A stretch of DNA of 64,000 bases from Nostoc paludosum FACHB-159 (GTDB taxonomy: Bacteria; Cyanobacteriota; Cyanobacteriia; Cyanobacteriales; Nostocaceae): NCBI RefSeq assembly GCF_014698835.1, contig NZ_JACJTU010000020.1, forward strand, positions 62,001-126,000, written 5' to 3'. Of the stretch, positions 35,301 to 44,230 are shown one piece after another (positions within the stretch are counted from its first letter, which is position 1; each line of letters opens with the position of its first letter). The notes under the pieces were generated by a model. It did no database searches and was not told where the DNA came from. It saw only the letters and a list, made by a program, of their open reading frames with translations. The position numbers were made by a program, and so were the translations under genes.

Positions 35301-38188
35301 CGCTTGATAATACCGTAGCCTTTGAGGAAACGAATTTCTCCACTGGGTTCAATGATACGAAACTCGACATTATATTCTTGTTTACCTTGGAGAACTTGCT
35401 CAGTGACTTCCAGGATATAAGAGCGATCGTCTGGGTGGATGCAGTTTAACCAGGCATCAAAAGAACTGTTAAAATCCCTATTACTTAATCCGTAAAGTTC
35501 GTACATTCGCTCATCCCAAATCTGTTTGTTTTGGGCGAAATCATATTCCCAAATGCCGAACCCTCCAGATCTTATTGCTAGGGTTAGCCGTTCAGAAATG
35601 TGATGCAGCTGTTCTTCGGTTCGTTTGCGATCGCTGATATCCGTAAGTGTACCGACGTAGCCGATAAGATCGCCACTAGTGTTGATTTCGGGTAACACCT
35701 GGACATAAAACCAATTAATGGTACCATCCGGTCGCACATGCCTACCCTCGCTTTCATAAAATTCTGTGGGATTAACACGTCCTTGCTGAAATTTGAGAGA
35801 CCATTCTAGTCCCAGGCGATGACGGTCTTCTGGGTGTAGCGCTTCTAACCACCCCATACCCAATGCCGCTTGTGTTGGCCTCAGAGTCATCTGACTCCAG
35901 CGATCGTTAACATAGATACATTGACCAACAGCATTAAGCTGGAAAATTGCCACGGGAGCGGCTTCTGTTAAGGTAGCATAGCGGCGTTCGCTCTCTAGTA
36001 GCGCTGACTCTGCTTGTTTGCGTTCGGTAATATCGGTGAGGGTGCCAATGTAGCCAATCACGGTGCCAAAGGGGTTAGTTTCCGGTAGTACTTGGATGTA
36101 GAACCAACTGATACTGCCATTGGGGTGCAGATGCCTGCCTTCGTTGCAGTATAGTCCTGTTGGCCAAAATCCTTGAGACCATTGCAACCGCAGGCGTTCG
36201 CGGTCTTCCGGGTGTATTATATTTAACCAACCCATTCCTAATGCCGCCTGTGTTGGTTTACGTGTCATCTCGCTCCAGCGATCGTTAACATAAATACATT
36301 GACCAGTAGGATCGAGGCGGAAAATTGCCACAGGGGCGGCTTCTGTCAGGGTTGCATAACGCCGTTCGCTATCTCTGAGGGCTGCTTCTACTTGTTTGCG
36401 ATCGGTAATGTCTAAGATAGTGCCGACCAAGCCCACGGCTCTGCCATCTGCATCAAATATCGCTTCTCCTCTGGAAAATAAATAAAGCAATGCCCCATCT
36501 GAGCGATTTGAGCAATATTCCATCTCATAGGACTTTCCCTGTTCGATTGTTTGCTGCACCAAAACATCGTGACGAGTCCGAGTTACTAAATTCATTAACT
36601 GACGAAACTCCTCGTAGGTTGGCGTACCAGAAGCAGGATCGCGTCCAAAAATGTGAAAGACCTCTGGCGACCAGATGATTTCTTGAGTTTGTAAATTTAA
36701 TTCCCAACTGCCCAAATTGGCAATTCGTTGCGCCGCCAGCAGATGCGCTTGGATCTTGCAAAGGCGTTCTTCGCTTTCACGTAAAGCTGCTGTGCGCTGT
36801 TCCACTCTGGCTTCGAGTTGTTGATTGAGTTGTTGCAATGCCTGTTCTGCAAGCACTCGCTCCGTAATATCAGCTGCAACCCCACCGACTAGGCATTGCC
36901 CGACAGTTCCCAAAAGTGGGAATTTGTAAACTAGAAAATAGCCTAGCGTACCGTCTATTCTGGGAGCTTGTTCAATCACCTCAATGGGTTGTTGAGTCTG
37001 TGCAACCTGGCGAATATTGTCCACAAACTGCTGAGCAATTTCAGGGGAATATATTTCAAAGACTGTCTTGCCGATTAAATCTTCTCTGATTTGGCTGTGA
37101 AGTTGAAATTTTTGTAGATAAGTTTGACTCAGATAAACCAACAAACCATTTTCATCAGTAATCCAAGAAGCTGTAGGACTATTATTCATGAATGCCACAA
37201 AGCGAGCTTCACTTTCGAGTAAAGCAGCTTGTATTTGTTTGCGTTCTGCTAATTCTGCCTGTAGCTGCTCATAGGCATTTGCTTGTTGAATGGCGATCGC
37301 TATTTGTACGGCAAGTCCATCTAATAAGGAAAGCTCTACCGATTCCCAGTGACGAGATGCCGAACATTGGTGGGCAATTAATAATCCCCATAATTGCTCT
37401 GCTACCAAAATCGGCACCACCAGGTTAGCTTTGACTTCAAATTTTTCCAAAAGACGCAGATGACAATTTGTTAAGCCAGCTTGGTAAACATCGTCTATTG
37501 CTCGTTTTTTTCCCTGGCGATATTCGTTTGCAGCTCTATTTTGAAGGCAGGTGTCGTGAATTTTCTTCCCCAAAGCCACAGTCCAACCATCAAGCACTGA
37601 CTCCGCCACAATGATGCCGCTCATATCTGGCTGAAATTGATGAATCACTACCCTGTCTGTCAACAGAAATTGGCGCACTTGTGTTGCAGTTTGGCGTAAA
37701 ATTTCTTCGAGGTTGAGCGACTGACGAATCCGCAAAGCGATCGCGGCAATAAGTTGTTGTTGTTCTTGACTTTGTTCTAGCCGCCGCCTGAGAAGAATTG
37801 GTGCAACTGCGCCATCGATTGATTGTTGGACAATTTCAGGGGTGAGCTTGCCTTTAATTAAATAATCCTGGGCACCGCTTTTGATGGCACGGGCGGCGCC
37901 CAGTTCATCTTCTTCTGTGGTCAGCAGAACGATCGCCGATTGGTTAGTACTAAATTGTTTCCTAAATTCTTGAACAAACTTTAACCCATTGCCATCAGGC
38001 AACAAAAAATCCAGCACGATGGCATCTGGTATTTCTTGCTGACACCATTTCATGGCCTCTGTCGCCGTGCCAAACTCAAAAATCCGATAATCATACAGCA
38101 ACTGAGGCTGCAAACAGCGACAAATTTCCATCCGCTCTTGAGCGCAATCATCAATCAGCAGAATGGTAAGGGGAGAACCATGACTCAT
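32378..38188 (-). CDS. Giant hybrid histidine kinase: REC, cyanobacteriochrome-like GAF, multiple PAS, HisKA-HATPase, two RECs
   Basis: 1936 aa, soluble. Order: receiver (about 8-125, Asp60); GAF (about 165-310) with Cys214 in HDTCLQ and Cys242-His243 in TNCHLRLLEKFEVKANLVVPI; then about eight PAS/PAC modules from 330 to 1385; HisKA with His1398 in MSHELRTPLN; HATPase with DNLLSNAIKF-type N box and VTDTGIGIA; two C-terminal receivers (about 1686-1800, LIVLDLQLPD; about 1816-1933, LIVMDIQMPEMDG). The GAF sequence and cysteine spacing match dual-cysteine bilin photoreceptors. Residues about 1538-1585, inside the HATPase domain, are encoded by an in-frame DNA repeat. It leads a two-gene operon with the kinase at 31295. 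Confidence 0.92.
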   Translation of the reverse strand: MSHGSPLTILLIDDCAQERMEICRCLQPQLLYDYRIFEFGTATEAMKWCQQEIPDAIVLDFLLPDGNGLKFVQEFRKQFSTNQSAIVLLTTEEDELGAARAIKSGAQDYLIKGKLTPEIVQQSIDGAVAPILLRRRLEQSQEQQQLIAAIALRIRQSLNLEEILRQTATQVRQFLLTDRVVIHQFQPDMSGIIVAESVLDGWTVALGKKIHDTCLQNRAANEYRQGKKRAIDDVYQAGLTNCHLRLLEKFEVKANLVVPILVAEQLWGLLIAHQCSASRHWESVELSLLDGLAVQIAIAIQQANAYEQLQAELAERKQIQAALLESEARFVAFMNNSPTASWITDENGLLVYLSQTYLQKFQLHSQIREDLIGKTVFEIYSPEIAQQFVDNIRQVAQTQQPIEVIEQAPRIDGTLGYFLVYKFPLLGTVGQCLVGGVAADITERVLAEQALQQLNQQLEARVEQRTAALRESEERLCKIQAHLLAAQRIANLGSWELNLQTQEIIWSPEVFHIFGRDPASGTPTYEEFRQLMNLVTRTRHDVLVQQTIEQGKSYEMEYCSNRSDGALLYLFSRGEAIFDADGRAVGLVGTILDITDRKQVEAALRDSERRYATLTEAAPVAIFRLDPTGQCIYVNDRWSEMTRKPTQAALGMGWLNIIHPEDRERLRLQWSQGFWPTGLYCNEGRHLHPNGSISWFYIQVLPETNPFGTVIGYIGTLTDITERKQAESALLESERRYATLTEAAPVAIFQLNAVGQCIYVNDRWSQMTLRPTQAALGMGWLEALHPEDRHRLGLEWSLKFQQGRVNPTEFYESEGRHVRPDGTINWFYVQVLPEINTSGDLIGYVGTLTDISDRKRTEEQLHHISERLTLAIRSGGFGIWEYDFAQNKQIWDERMYELYGLSNRDFNSSFDAWLNCIHPDDRSYILEVTEQVLQGKQEYNVEFRIIEPSGEIRFLKGYGIIKRNQQAEPVRMIGVNFDISERKQAEQELIRNRDLLEAIFNESADAIFLVDPQTLLTLDCNRQAVELFEAADKAELLEIDGQTLQHHPFTASETDAIVADMQTKGVWSREIEYVTLRGKIFWGNIAAKPITVAGRTMNLVRVTDISDRKQVQEALAKYASEVEDLYNNAPCGYHSLDSDGRFIKVNETELQLLGYTREEMIGKPLVNFFTEASCLAFWVNYNRFQERGWVKDLEYEMVCKDGTILPVLISATAVRDADGRYLYNRATLFDISDRKQAEQELEKSRKMLQTVLDTFPQRVFWKDRQSRFLGCNPAFARDSQIDPDAIIGKTDFELPWAKWAHLYSTDDARVMNTRTPKLGYEEPLEGPNGEELWVRTNKVPLTNSAGDVIGILVSHEDITDRKQTEVQLRQTNEQLANANVELARATRLKDEFLANMSHELRTPLNAILGMSEGLVEGVFGSINQRQAKAIATIERSGRHLLELINDILDLSKIESGKLELQLSDVPVKTLCDASLAFVKHMALKKNIRLNTHIATNLSTIQVDDRRLRQVLINLLSNAIKFTPEQGSVSLKVWLEAGEEDAGTQRHGDAGKEDRENRKHANTGNLLQTLSASPRPLLPASSSPSLLCLSVTDTGIGIAAEDIGKLFEPFIQLDSSLNRQYSGTGLGLALVQRIAVLHGGTVLVSSEVGVGSCFTVQIPYRTSDGVSTTVVKNPLPSYQFLAENAQVLVIEDSVPASEQITRYLSEMKMQPVVYSKGEGAVEQVLCLKPALIVLDLQLPDLSGWDILAQLRTNPQTKEIPIIITSVLDERTKGFAYGAAEYLVKPISRAQFRATLEKLQYPNRSHLADAILPSPMAFPVILLAEDNQANIDTMCGYLESRGYRLILANNGQQAIELTASQKPNLIVMDIQMPEMDGLEAIRRIRGDRQFTDVPIIALTALAMPGDRESCLAAGANEYLTKPVKLKQLTATIQQLLGK
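33425..33592 (-). repeat. GC-rich dispersed repeat inserted in frame in the kinase ATPase domain
   Basis: On the plus strand: GACGCGGGGACGCGGAGAG, then TGTTTGTAATAAATTCCC, then TTTCCCCGCGTCCCCGTG. The middle is the inverse of the core at 12450-12482 in the SLH gene. Translated it gives GNLLQTLSASP, against GNLSQTLSASP there. Confidence 0.9.
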
Positions 38189-38964
38189 AGGATCAAAAAT
38201 ACGAACGCGATCGCGTTTAAACGCATTTCAACAAAATTGTATCTCTTTAACTATCATGTTAATAGCATGACTTATACTAAGTTATACCTCGATAGGAGTT
38301 GAGATACACAGCAGAGGAAATGCCTGAGATATTCTCATATTGCCCACATTCAAGTTACAGTATGTAATTTCAAATTGGGTATGTTTCAAAGATAGGGGGA
38401 GCAGGGGAACTAAATTCTTCCTCATCTCCCCATCCTCAATCCTCTGTGCCCCCTCTAGTTGTCTTGCATCTACTCTTGCGTGTTATGCAAGAATGCGATT
38501 CGCAATTTTACGTAAAAAGCTCTGGAGTTTTTCAGTAAATTTGCTGTTACTCAAATTCATACCCTTGGAGCTAGACGAACAGTATCAAAACCTTGGTTTG
38601 AGAGCGATATCTTTGCTCTATGCTTACCTACACAGTAGTAGTTTTTCAAATTAGCTAGATTCTACCAACTTTTTTGAATAACCAACTGACGCACTTTTCA
38701 AGTAATTCAGCTTCACCAGTTCCCTAGCTTCCCTCAAATTTCCATGAGTTATGGAGTCATAACTCAGTATTTATTCTTAAATTTTCAATAGAAATATAAG
38801 TAAATACTCTCAAATTATTCTGCAAAAAATTAGTGCTTTTCCTCGATTATTTTTTGATTTAAAAGCTGAATAATAAAGTTATTCCCAACCACAAGAAATT
38901 CCAAACTATTTGGAATGTTTGAAGATAACAGTGAAATTTATCAACTTAGTGTTACATACAAACT
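38189..38964. other. Intergenic region, no gene recognised
   Basis: 776 bp between divergent units: the kinase operon (minus) and the paralogous membrane-protein pair (plus). There is a short GC-rich patch at 38393-38455. A 104-codon ORF at 38340-38654 has an irregular composition and no family resemblance. Promoters for both sides should be here. Confidence 0.5.
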
Positions 38965-39450
38965 ATGATCGAAACGCAATCGCTTAATTTATCTTTTGAA
39001 AAAATTTGGAATCAGATAGATCCAGAAATTAAAAATACTTTTGATGAAGAACAAATCAAAGCTATCAAAAAAAGCTTGACTGCTAGTAGTAAGAGTCCTC
39101 ACTATTTAGATTTACGAATTTCAGTTCCAATTGCGAAATTAAGTTTTTATCTAGTTTTGTTGGGAGGTAAGGAACGTCGCTCGAAAAAGCGTTTGCAATA
39201 TGAAAAAAGTTTGCATCCTTTATGGACTCCAATTAATAGTTTGTTTTTAATCGGGGCTTTGATGATTTTATCAGCTTCTATCTTAGCTATCTTTTCTGAT
39301 GTACTTTCTTCAGTTAGTTATACATTTTCATCTCTTGAAGAAAACCCTACATCAATTCCCTGGATTGACAATGAATTCGACTGTCAATATACTCGTAGAA
39401 CTTGGCGCGATAATAAATGTTGGGATTCCGAACATAATCCGATGTTCTGA
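38965..39450 (+). CDS. Small membrane protein, first of a paralogous pair
   Basis: 161 aa. The N-terminal about 90 residues are soluble and contain IKKSLTASSKSPHYLDLRIS then VPIAKLSFYLVLLGGKERRS; one or two membrane spans follow at about 93-112 (NSLFLIGALMILSASILAIF), and the tail contains three cysteines or cysteine-like sites near DCQYTRRTWRDNKCWDS. The D-(L/I)-R-I-S-(V/I)-P ... FY-x-VLL-x-G pattern is shared with the next gene, 28 bp downstream, so the two arose by duplication. The function is unknown. They lie directly upstream of the CBS/PAS/GAF kinase. Confidence 0.7.
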   Translation: MIETQSLNLSFEKIWNQIDPEIKNTFDEEQIKAIKKSLTASSKSPHYLDLRISVPIAKLSFYLVLLGGKERRSKKRLQYEKSLHPLWTPINSLFLIGALMILSASILAIFSDVLSSVSYTFSSLEENPTSIPWIDNEFDCQYTRRTWRDNKCWDSEHNPMF

Positions 39451-39478
39451 AGCTAATTTTTACTGATAGTTAAACAAA

Positions 39479-39886
39479 ATGTCTAGAAATAATTTAACCA
39501 AATTTTCTGCCAAAACCGAGCCTTTTGTACAACATTTTTTAGCTCGTATTCCTCCTGAAACAGCATCAAAATTTACTAATACTCAATTAACAGAATTCAA
39601 AAGAGTATTGAGTAGTAAAATTACTAAATATCATGCTGTAGACATCAGAATTTCTATTCCCTTTCTGAAACAACAATTTTATGTTGTTTTACTGATTGGT
39701 AGAAAAAAACGTTTAAATAGCCGTGCCACAAAATCAATTTTTACACCTGTTAATAATGTTGGCATCATCATAATTTTTCTGCTTTTGACAGTTACTTTAA
39801 TTAGTCTGTTCGAGATTGTGAAAAAATTGCCTCACAAGGATTACTTCAACAAAATACAGGCATTACAGCAATATTTAGAAAAATAA
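39479..39886 (+). CDS. Small membrane protein, second of a paralogous pair
   Basis: 135 aa, with the same layout as its upstream neighbour: FKRVLSSKITKYHAVDIRIS, IPFLKQQFYVVLLIGRKKRL, a TPVNN turn, then one membrane span (GIIIIFLLLTVTLISLFEIV). It lacks the cysteine-containing tail of the first protein. Start is ATG 39479. The conserved soluble part probably faces the cytoplasm, with the Arg/Lys-rich stretch before the span acting as a positive-inside signal. No known domain was recognised. Confidence 0.68.
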   Translation: MSRNNLTKFSAKTEPFVQHFLARIPPETASKFTNTQLTEFKRVLSSKITKYHAVDIRISIPFLKQQFYVVLLIGRKKRLNSRATKSIFTPVNNVGIIIIFLLLTVTLISLFEIVKKLPHKDYFNKIQALQQYLEK

Positions 39887-40170
39887 TTTTAAATTATTGC
39901 TTCGTTTAAGTTCAGGTGCTCTACTAAATAATAATTTCAAATTAATTTCTACAATACACTATGTGGTTAAGTCAATCAAATTTAAAATACTTCTAATATA
40001 TTTTTTTAAATATAGGACTCTTATTTAATTTTTGAACAAAACTCCGTAACCTTTAATTTTCTATAACCCTCTTGCCTACCCAGATAGATAAGTTTATCAA
40101 TTAAAGTGGACTGCTATAAATATAATATTGTGATTTTTTTTAATTATTAATTTATTACACATTTAAACTA

Positions 40171-43100
40171 ATGTTCATTAACTCTCTCAGCTTTGAAAAT
40201 TTACAGATGACTATTATTCGTCATCCTCTAATAGTTAGCCCCGAAGTTTTACTTTTGGATGTTGTGGCACTAATAAATAAACGACAAATTAGTTTTGGTC
40301 ATTGGTTAAACAAAGATTACGAATCTTTGGAATATTCGCCTAAAGAAATGGACAGTATTACATCTCAAGCCGACAGTTGTGTTCTAATTATGGAAAACTC
40401 ACGGTTGGTCGGTATCTTTACACAACGAGACTTAATTAAGCTGACAGCAGAAAAAAATAGTTTAGAAAATATCAGTATTCAGGAGGTGATGACAACAGAC
40501 CTAGTAACTCTGAAAATAGCAGAATTTAAAGATACTTTTACTGCTTTAAATTTGCTAAAACAACATCGAATTTGCCATCTGCCAATATTAGGGGAGCAAG
40601 GAGAGGTGATTGGATTAGTCACTCCTGCAAGTTTACTTGGAGTTGCAATTCAACAAGCAAGACTCTATAATTATGCACGAGTTAAACTCGCAGAACGTCA
40701 GAGAATTGAAAGTGAACTGCGCTTAGAACGTAACTTTGTTTCTGCGGTTTTGAATGTTGCAGATGCTCTAGTTATTGTGCTGGATTGCCAGGGAAGAATT
40801 GTGCGCTTTAATCATACTTGTGAACAAACCACAGGTTACTCATTTGATGAAGTCAAAGGCAAGTTTATCTGGGATGTTCTACTATTACCTGAAAACATTG
40901 AATGTATCAAAGCTTTATTTCAAAATTTTGCATGTAAAGAATTACCTAACCGATACGAAACTGACTTAATTACTAAAGATAGCGATCGCCGCATAATTTC
41001 TTGGTCAAATAAAGTCTTACTTAATAACCATGACGAAGTTGAGTATATTGTCTGTACAGGAACTGATATTACCGAGAGCAGAAAAGTACAAGAAGAACTC
41101 CAGCAGACTCGAAATTTTTTAGCGTCGATGATTAATAATCTTCCAGTTGCGGTGTTTGTTAAAGATGCAAAACCAGACAATTTTGGGAGATTTAAATTAT
41201 GGAATCAAACCTGCGAACGCATATTTGGTATCACAGCCGAACAGGCAATTGGCAAAACAGATTACGAATTTTTTCCCAAAGAACAAGCAGACTTTTTTCG
41301 CCAAAAAGACCAAGAAGCTTTTTCTAGTGGTATTCCTCAAGATATTTCCCAAGAAACTCTTGACAGCCCTAATTTTGGGCAAAGAATTTTGCATACAACA
41401 AAAGTTCCTTTGTATGACAAGAATCAACAACCCGAATACTTACTGTGTATTTCTGAGGACATTACAGAATATAAACAAGCTGAAGCTGCACTCAAAGAAA
41501 GCGAACATAAATTTCGCTTATTTACAGAAAATATTAAAAGTACATTTTGGATAAGTGATATTAAAAGAAATACTCGCCAAATTGTCTATGTAAGTCCTGC
41601 TTTTGAAGAAATTTGGGGACGTTCTACAGAAGAAGTTTATACATCATCTGATACATTTTTAGAAGCGATTCATCCAAGCGATCGCCAGCGCTTCATTACG
41701 GATACGCCAAAACGAACTGAGGGCGAATATGATGAAGAATACCGAATTATTCGGCCAGATGGAGGGATACGTTGGATTCGTAGCCGTGCCTTCCCCATCA
41801 AAAATGACGAGGGAGAAGTGTATCGCATCACCGGCATTGCTGAAGACATTACAGAACGTAAACAAGCTGAAATTGCTTTACAAAGTTTGGTAGAAAGCAC
41901 AGCTTCCACCACAGGAAATGATTTTTTTCCGGCATTAGTTGAATACATTGCTTCTGCTTTAGATGTCTGTCATGTTATTGTCACTGAATTAATTGAAGGA
42001 CAAGTCCATACTTTAGGATTTTGGTCTGATGGCCAGTTACAACCTAATATTTCCTATGAGCCAACTTCGACTCCTTGCGAAATTTTGCTCAAGCAAGGAT
42101 ATTACTACTGTGCTTCAGGAATTCAACAAATTTTTCCTATAGCTCAAAGATTGGCTGCAATGGAAGCCGAAAGTTTTATGGGAGTTATCTTGAGTGATAA
42201 TTTTGGTAATGTAATTGGCTCACTATACATAGTAGATAAAAAAACCATAGCTGACCCCAACAAATTTGAGGGAATTTTAAAAGTATTTGCCGCTAGAGCA
42301 TCGGCAGAACTTCAACGAAAACGCGCACAAGAAGCTTTAGAAAAACTGAATCGGAATTTAGAAGCTATAGTAGAGCAACGTACTTTAGAATTGCAAGAAA
42401 GCGAAGCAGAGCTAAGGGCTATTTTTAATCAAGCAGCTGTAGGAATTAAACTAGAAACTTTAGAAGGAAAATTTGTTAAAGTTAATCAGCAATTCTGTGA
42501 AATATTAGGTTACTCCCAAGAAGAGTTACTTAAAAAGACATATCAAGATATTACTTATTTTGAAGATATTAAATATCATCATAACAGTTTACAAAAACTT
42601 CTATCCGGAGAGGTGCAAACATTCTCAATTGAAAAGCGCTGTTTGCATAAAAATGGCAATTTAATCTGGATTAATTTGACAGTTTCTCTGATTCTGGATG
42701 TCTTTGGTCAACCGATTTATTCAATTGGTATAGTTAAAGACATACAAAATCAAAAACAAGCAGAAGAAGAATTAAAACACCAGTTGGCAGTGGTAGAAGC
42801 TGCAATTGAACGCGAACATTTAGTGAATGTCATTACTCAACGCATTCGAGAATCTTTAGATATACAAGCAACTTTAAACGTGACGGTAGCTGAAGTTCAC
42901 AAGTTGCTAAAAGTCGATCGCGTGCTGATTTACCGCACTTTAACAGATGGTACGGGAAAAGTAATTGCAGAAGCATTAACACCAGGATATAAAAGTATCC
43001 TTAACGAATCTTTTCCCACTGAATGTTTTCCCAAGGAATGTTATTTGCGTTATCTCAAAGGTGAAATTTATGCTCTTTCTGACCGCAATTTGCGCGAATC

Positions 43101-44091
43101 TCCCAGCTGCCTAATCCAATTTATGGAGGATATGCAAATTTGTGCCAAGCTTGTGATTCCAATTATTCAGCACGGTGTGTTATGGGGCTTATTAATTGCT
43201 CATCAATGTTCGCGTCCTAGAGAATGGAAATCAGGAGAAATTGAGTTGTTACAGCAATTAGGAAATCAACTAGCGATCGCCACACAACAATCAGGACTAT
43301 ACGCCCAATTGCAAGTAGAATTAAATGAGCGCAAAAAAGTTGAAGAACAAATTTTTAAAGCTTTAGAAAAAGAAAAAGAACTCAGCGATTTAAAATCCCG
43401 TTTTATTTCTATGACATCCCATGAATTTCGTACTCCATTGGCTGTGATTGCTTCTTCTGCGGGAATTTTAAAAAGCTTTAGCCATAAACTAGATGAACAA
43501 CAAAAACAAAGGCATCTTCAATGTATTCAAACTTATATTCAACATACTACTCAACTTTTAGATGATATCTTGCTAATTAATAAAGCTGAAGCAGGAAAAT
43601 TAGTATTCAAGCCAAGTTCTTTTAATTTAGTTGATTTCTGCCAAACTTTAATAGATGAACTACAACTGAGTTCTCCTAATCATCACCTCGTCTTTTCTCC
43701 TCAATACCAAGGTAATCTATCAAACAGAAATCACTTCATCATGGACAGTCAACTCCTGCGACAAATTCTGAGCAACTTACTTTCAAATGCTGTCAAATAT
43801 TCTTCAAGTGGCAGTAATATTCAAATTGATTTATTAATTCAAGATCAAATCGCAGTTTTTCTGATTAAAGATGAAGGTATTGGGATTTCAATAGAAGATC
43901 AGCAACACTTATGCGAGTCGTTCTACCGAGGTAGTAATGTTGGTAATACACCAGGCACTGGATTAGGCTTGACAATCGTGAATAAATGTGTATTCCTACA
44001 TAAAGGACGAATCACCTTTGCTAGTCAAATTGGATTCGGCACAACATTTAGGGTGGAACTGCCGCTGGTTGCTAACGATACCTTCAGTTAA
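40171..44091 (+). CDS. Multi-domain histidine kinase: CBS pair, PAS repeats, two GAFs, HisKA-HATPase
   Basis: 1306 aa, no membrane segment. Order: two CBS motifs (about 12-160; VLIMENSRLVGIFTQRDLI, GLVTPASLLG); PAS (about 185-310); PAS (about 315-430); PAS (about 435-565); GAF (about 575-710); PAS (about 745-865); second GAF (about 880-1045) with Cys952 in TECF and Cys980 in PSCLIQFM before AKLVIPI and WGLLIAHQC; HisKA with His1084 in MTSHEFRTPLAVI; HATPase with SNLLSNAVKYS, DEGIGIS and GTGLGLTIV. The two cysteines lie 28 apart, as in dual-cysteine cyanobacteriochromes, but the residue after Cys980 is Leu, not His. Start ATG 40171; ATG 40207 is also possible. Probably works with the two regulators downstream. 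Confidence 0.92.
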   Translation: MFINSLSFENLQMTIIRHPLIVSPEVLLLDVVALINKRQISFGHWLNKDYESLEYSPKEMDSITSQADSCVLIMENSRLVGIFTQRDLIKLTAEKNSLENISIQEVMTTDLVTLKIAEFKDTFTALNLLKQHRICHLPILGEQGEVIGLVTPASLLGVAIQQARLYNYARVKLAERQRIESELRLERNFVSAVLNVADALVIVLDCQGRIVRFNHTCEQTTGYSFDEVKGKFIWDVLLLPENIECIKALFQNFACKELPNRYETDLITKDSDRRIISWSNKVLLNNHDEVEYIVCTGTDITESRKVQEELQQTRNFLASMINNLPVAVFVKDAKPDNFGRFKLWNQTCERIFGITAEQAIGKTDYEFFPKEQADFFRQKDQEAFSSGIPQDISQETLDSPNFGQRILHTTKVPLYDKNQQPEYLLCISEDITEYKQAEAALKESEHKFRLFTENIKSTFWISDIKRNTRQIVYVSPAFEEIWGRSTEEVYTSSDTFLEAIHPSDRQRFITDTPKRTEGEYDEEYRIIRPDGGIRWIRSRAFPIKNDEGEVYRITGIAEDITERKQAEIALQSLVESTASTTGNDFFPALVEYIASALDVCHVIVTELIEGQVHTLGFWSDGQLQPNISYEPTSTPCEILLKQGYYYCASGIQQIFPIAQRLAAMEAESFMGVILSDNFGNVIGSLYIVDKKTIADPNKFEGILKVFAARASAELQRKRAQEALEKLNRNLEAIVEQRTLELQESEAELRAIFNQAAVGIKLETLEGKFVKVNQQFCEILGYSQEELLKKTYQDITYFEDIKYHHNSLQKLLSGEVQTFSIEKRCLHKNGNLIWINLTVSLILDVFGQPIYSIGIVKDIQNQKQAEEELKHQLAVVEAAIEREHLVNVITQRIRESLDIQATLNVTVAEVHKLLKVDRVLIYRTLTDGTGKVIAEALTPGYKSILNESFPTECFPKECYLRYLKGEIYALSDRNLRESPSCLIQFMEDMQICAKLVIPIIQHGVLWGLLIAHQCSRPREWKSGEIELLQQLGNQLAIATQQSGLYAQLQVELNERKKVEEQIFKALEKEKELSDLKSRFISMTSHEFRTPLAVIASSAGILKSFSHKLDEQQKQRHLQCIQTYIQHTTQLLDDILLINKAEAGKLVFKPSSFNLVDFCQTLIDELQLSSPNHHLVFSPQYQGNLSNRNHFIMDSQLLRQILSNLLSNAVKYSSSGSNIQIDLLIQDQIAVFLIKDEGIGISIEDQQHLCESFYRGSNVGNTPGTGLGLTIVNKCVFLHKGRITFASQIGFGTTFRVELPLVANDTFS

Positions 44092-44117
44092 GGACTTCCA
44101 ACTAAAACAAATATTCC

Positions 44118-44162
44118 ATCCCTGCGGGACGCTACGCGAACGCGTTTAGGGTAGGGGGGAGG
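44118..44162. repeat. Small dispersed repeat fragment
   Basis: CCTGCGGGACGCTACGCG followed by AACGCGTTTAGGG, between the kinase and the first regulator. Similar GCTACGCG words occur at 23670 and 59725. Confidence 0.55.
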
Positions 44163-44230
44163 AACCAGAAATTCGGATATAAGAATTATTCACTGCAAGT
44201 TTACAAAAAATTGCTATAGGGAAATCTAAT

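Noticed and set aside
38340..38654. 104-codon ORF upstream of the membrane-protein pair
   Set aside because: Irregular composition, partly over a repeat patch, no ribosome site and no family resemblance.
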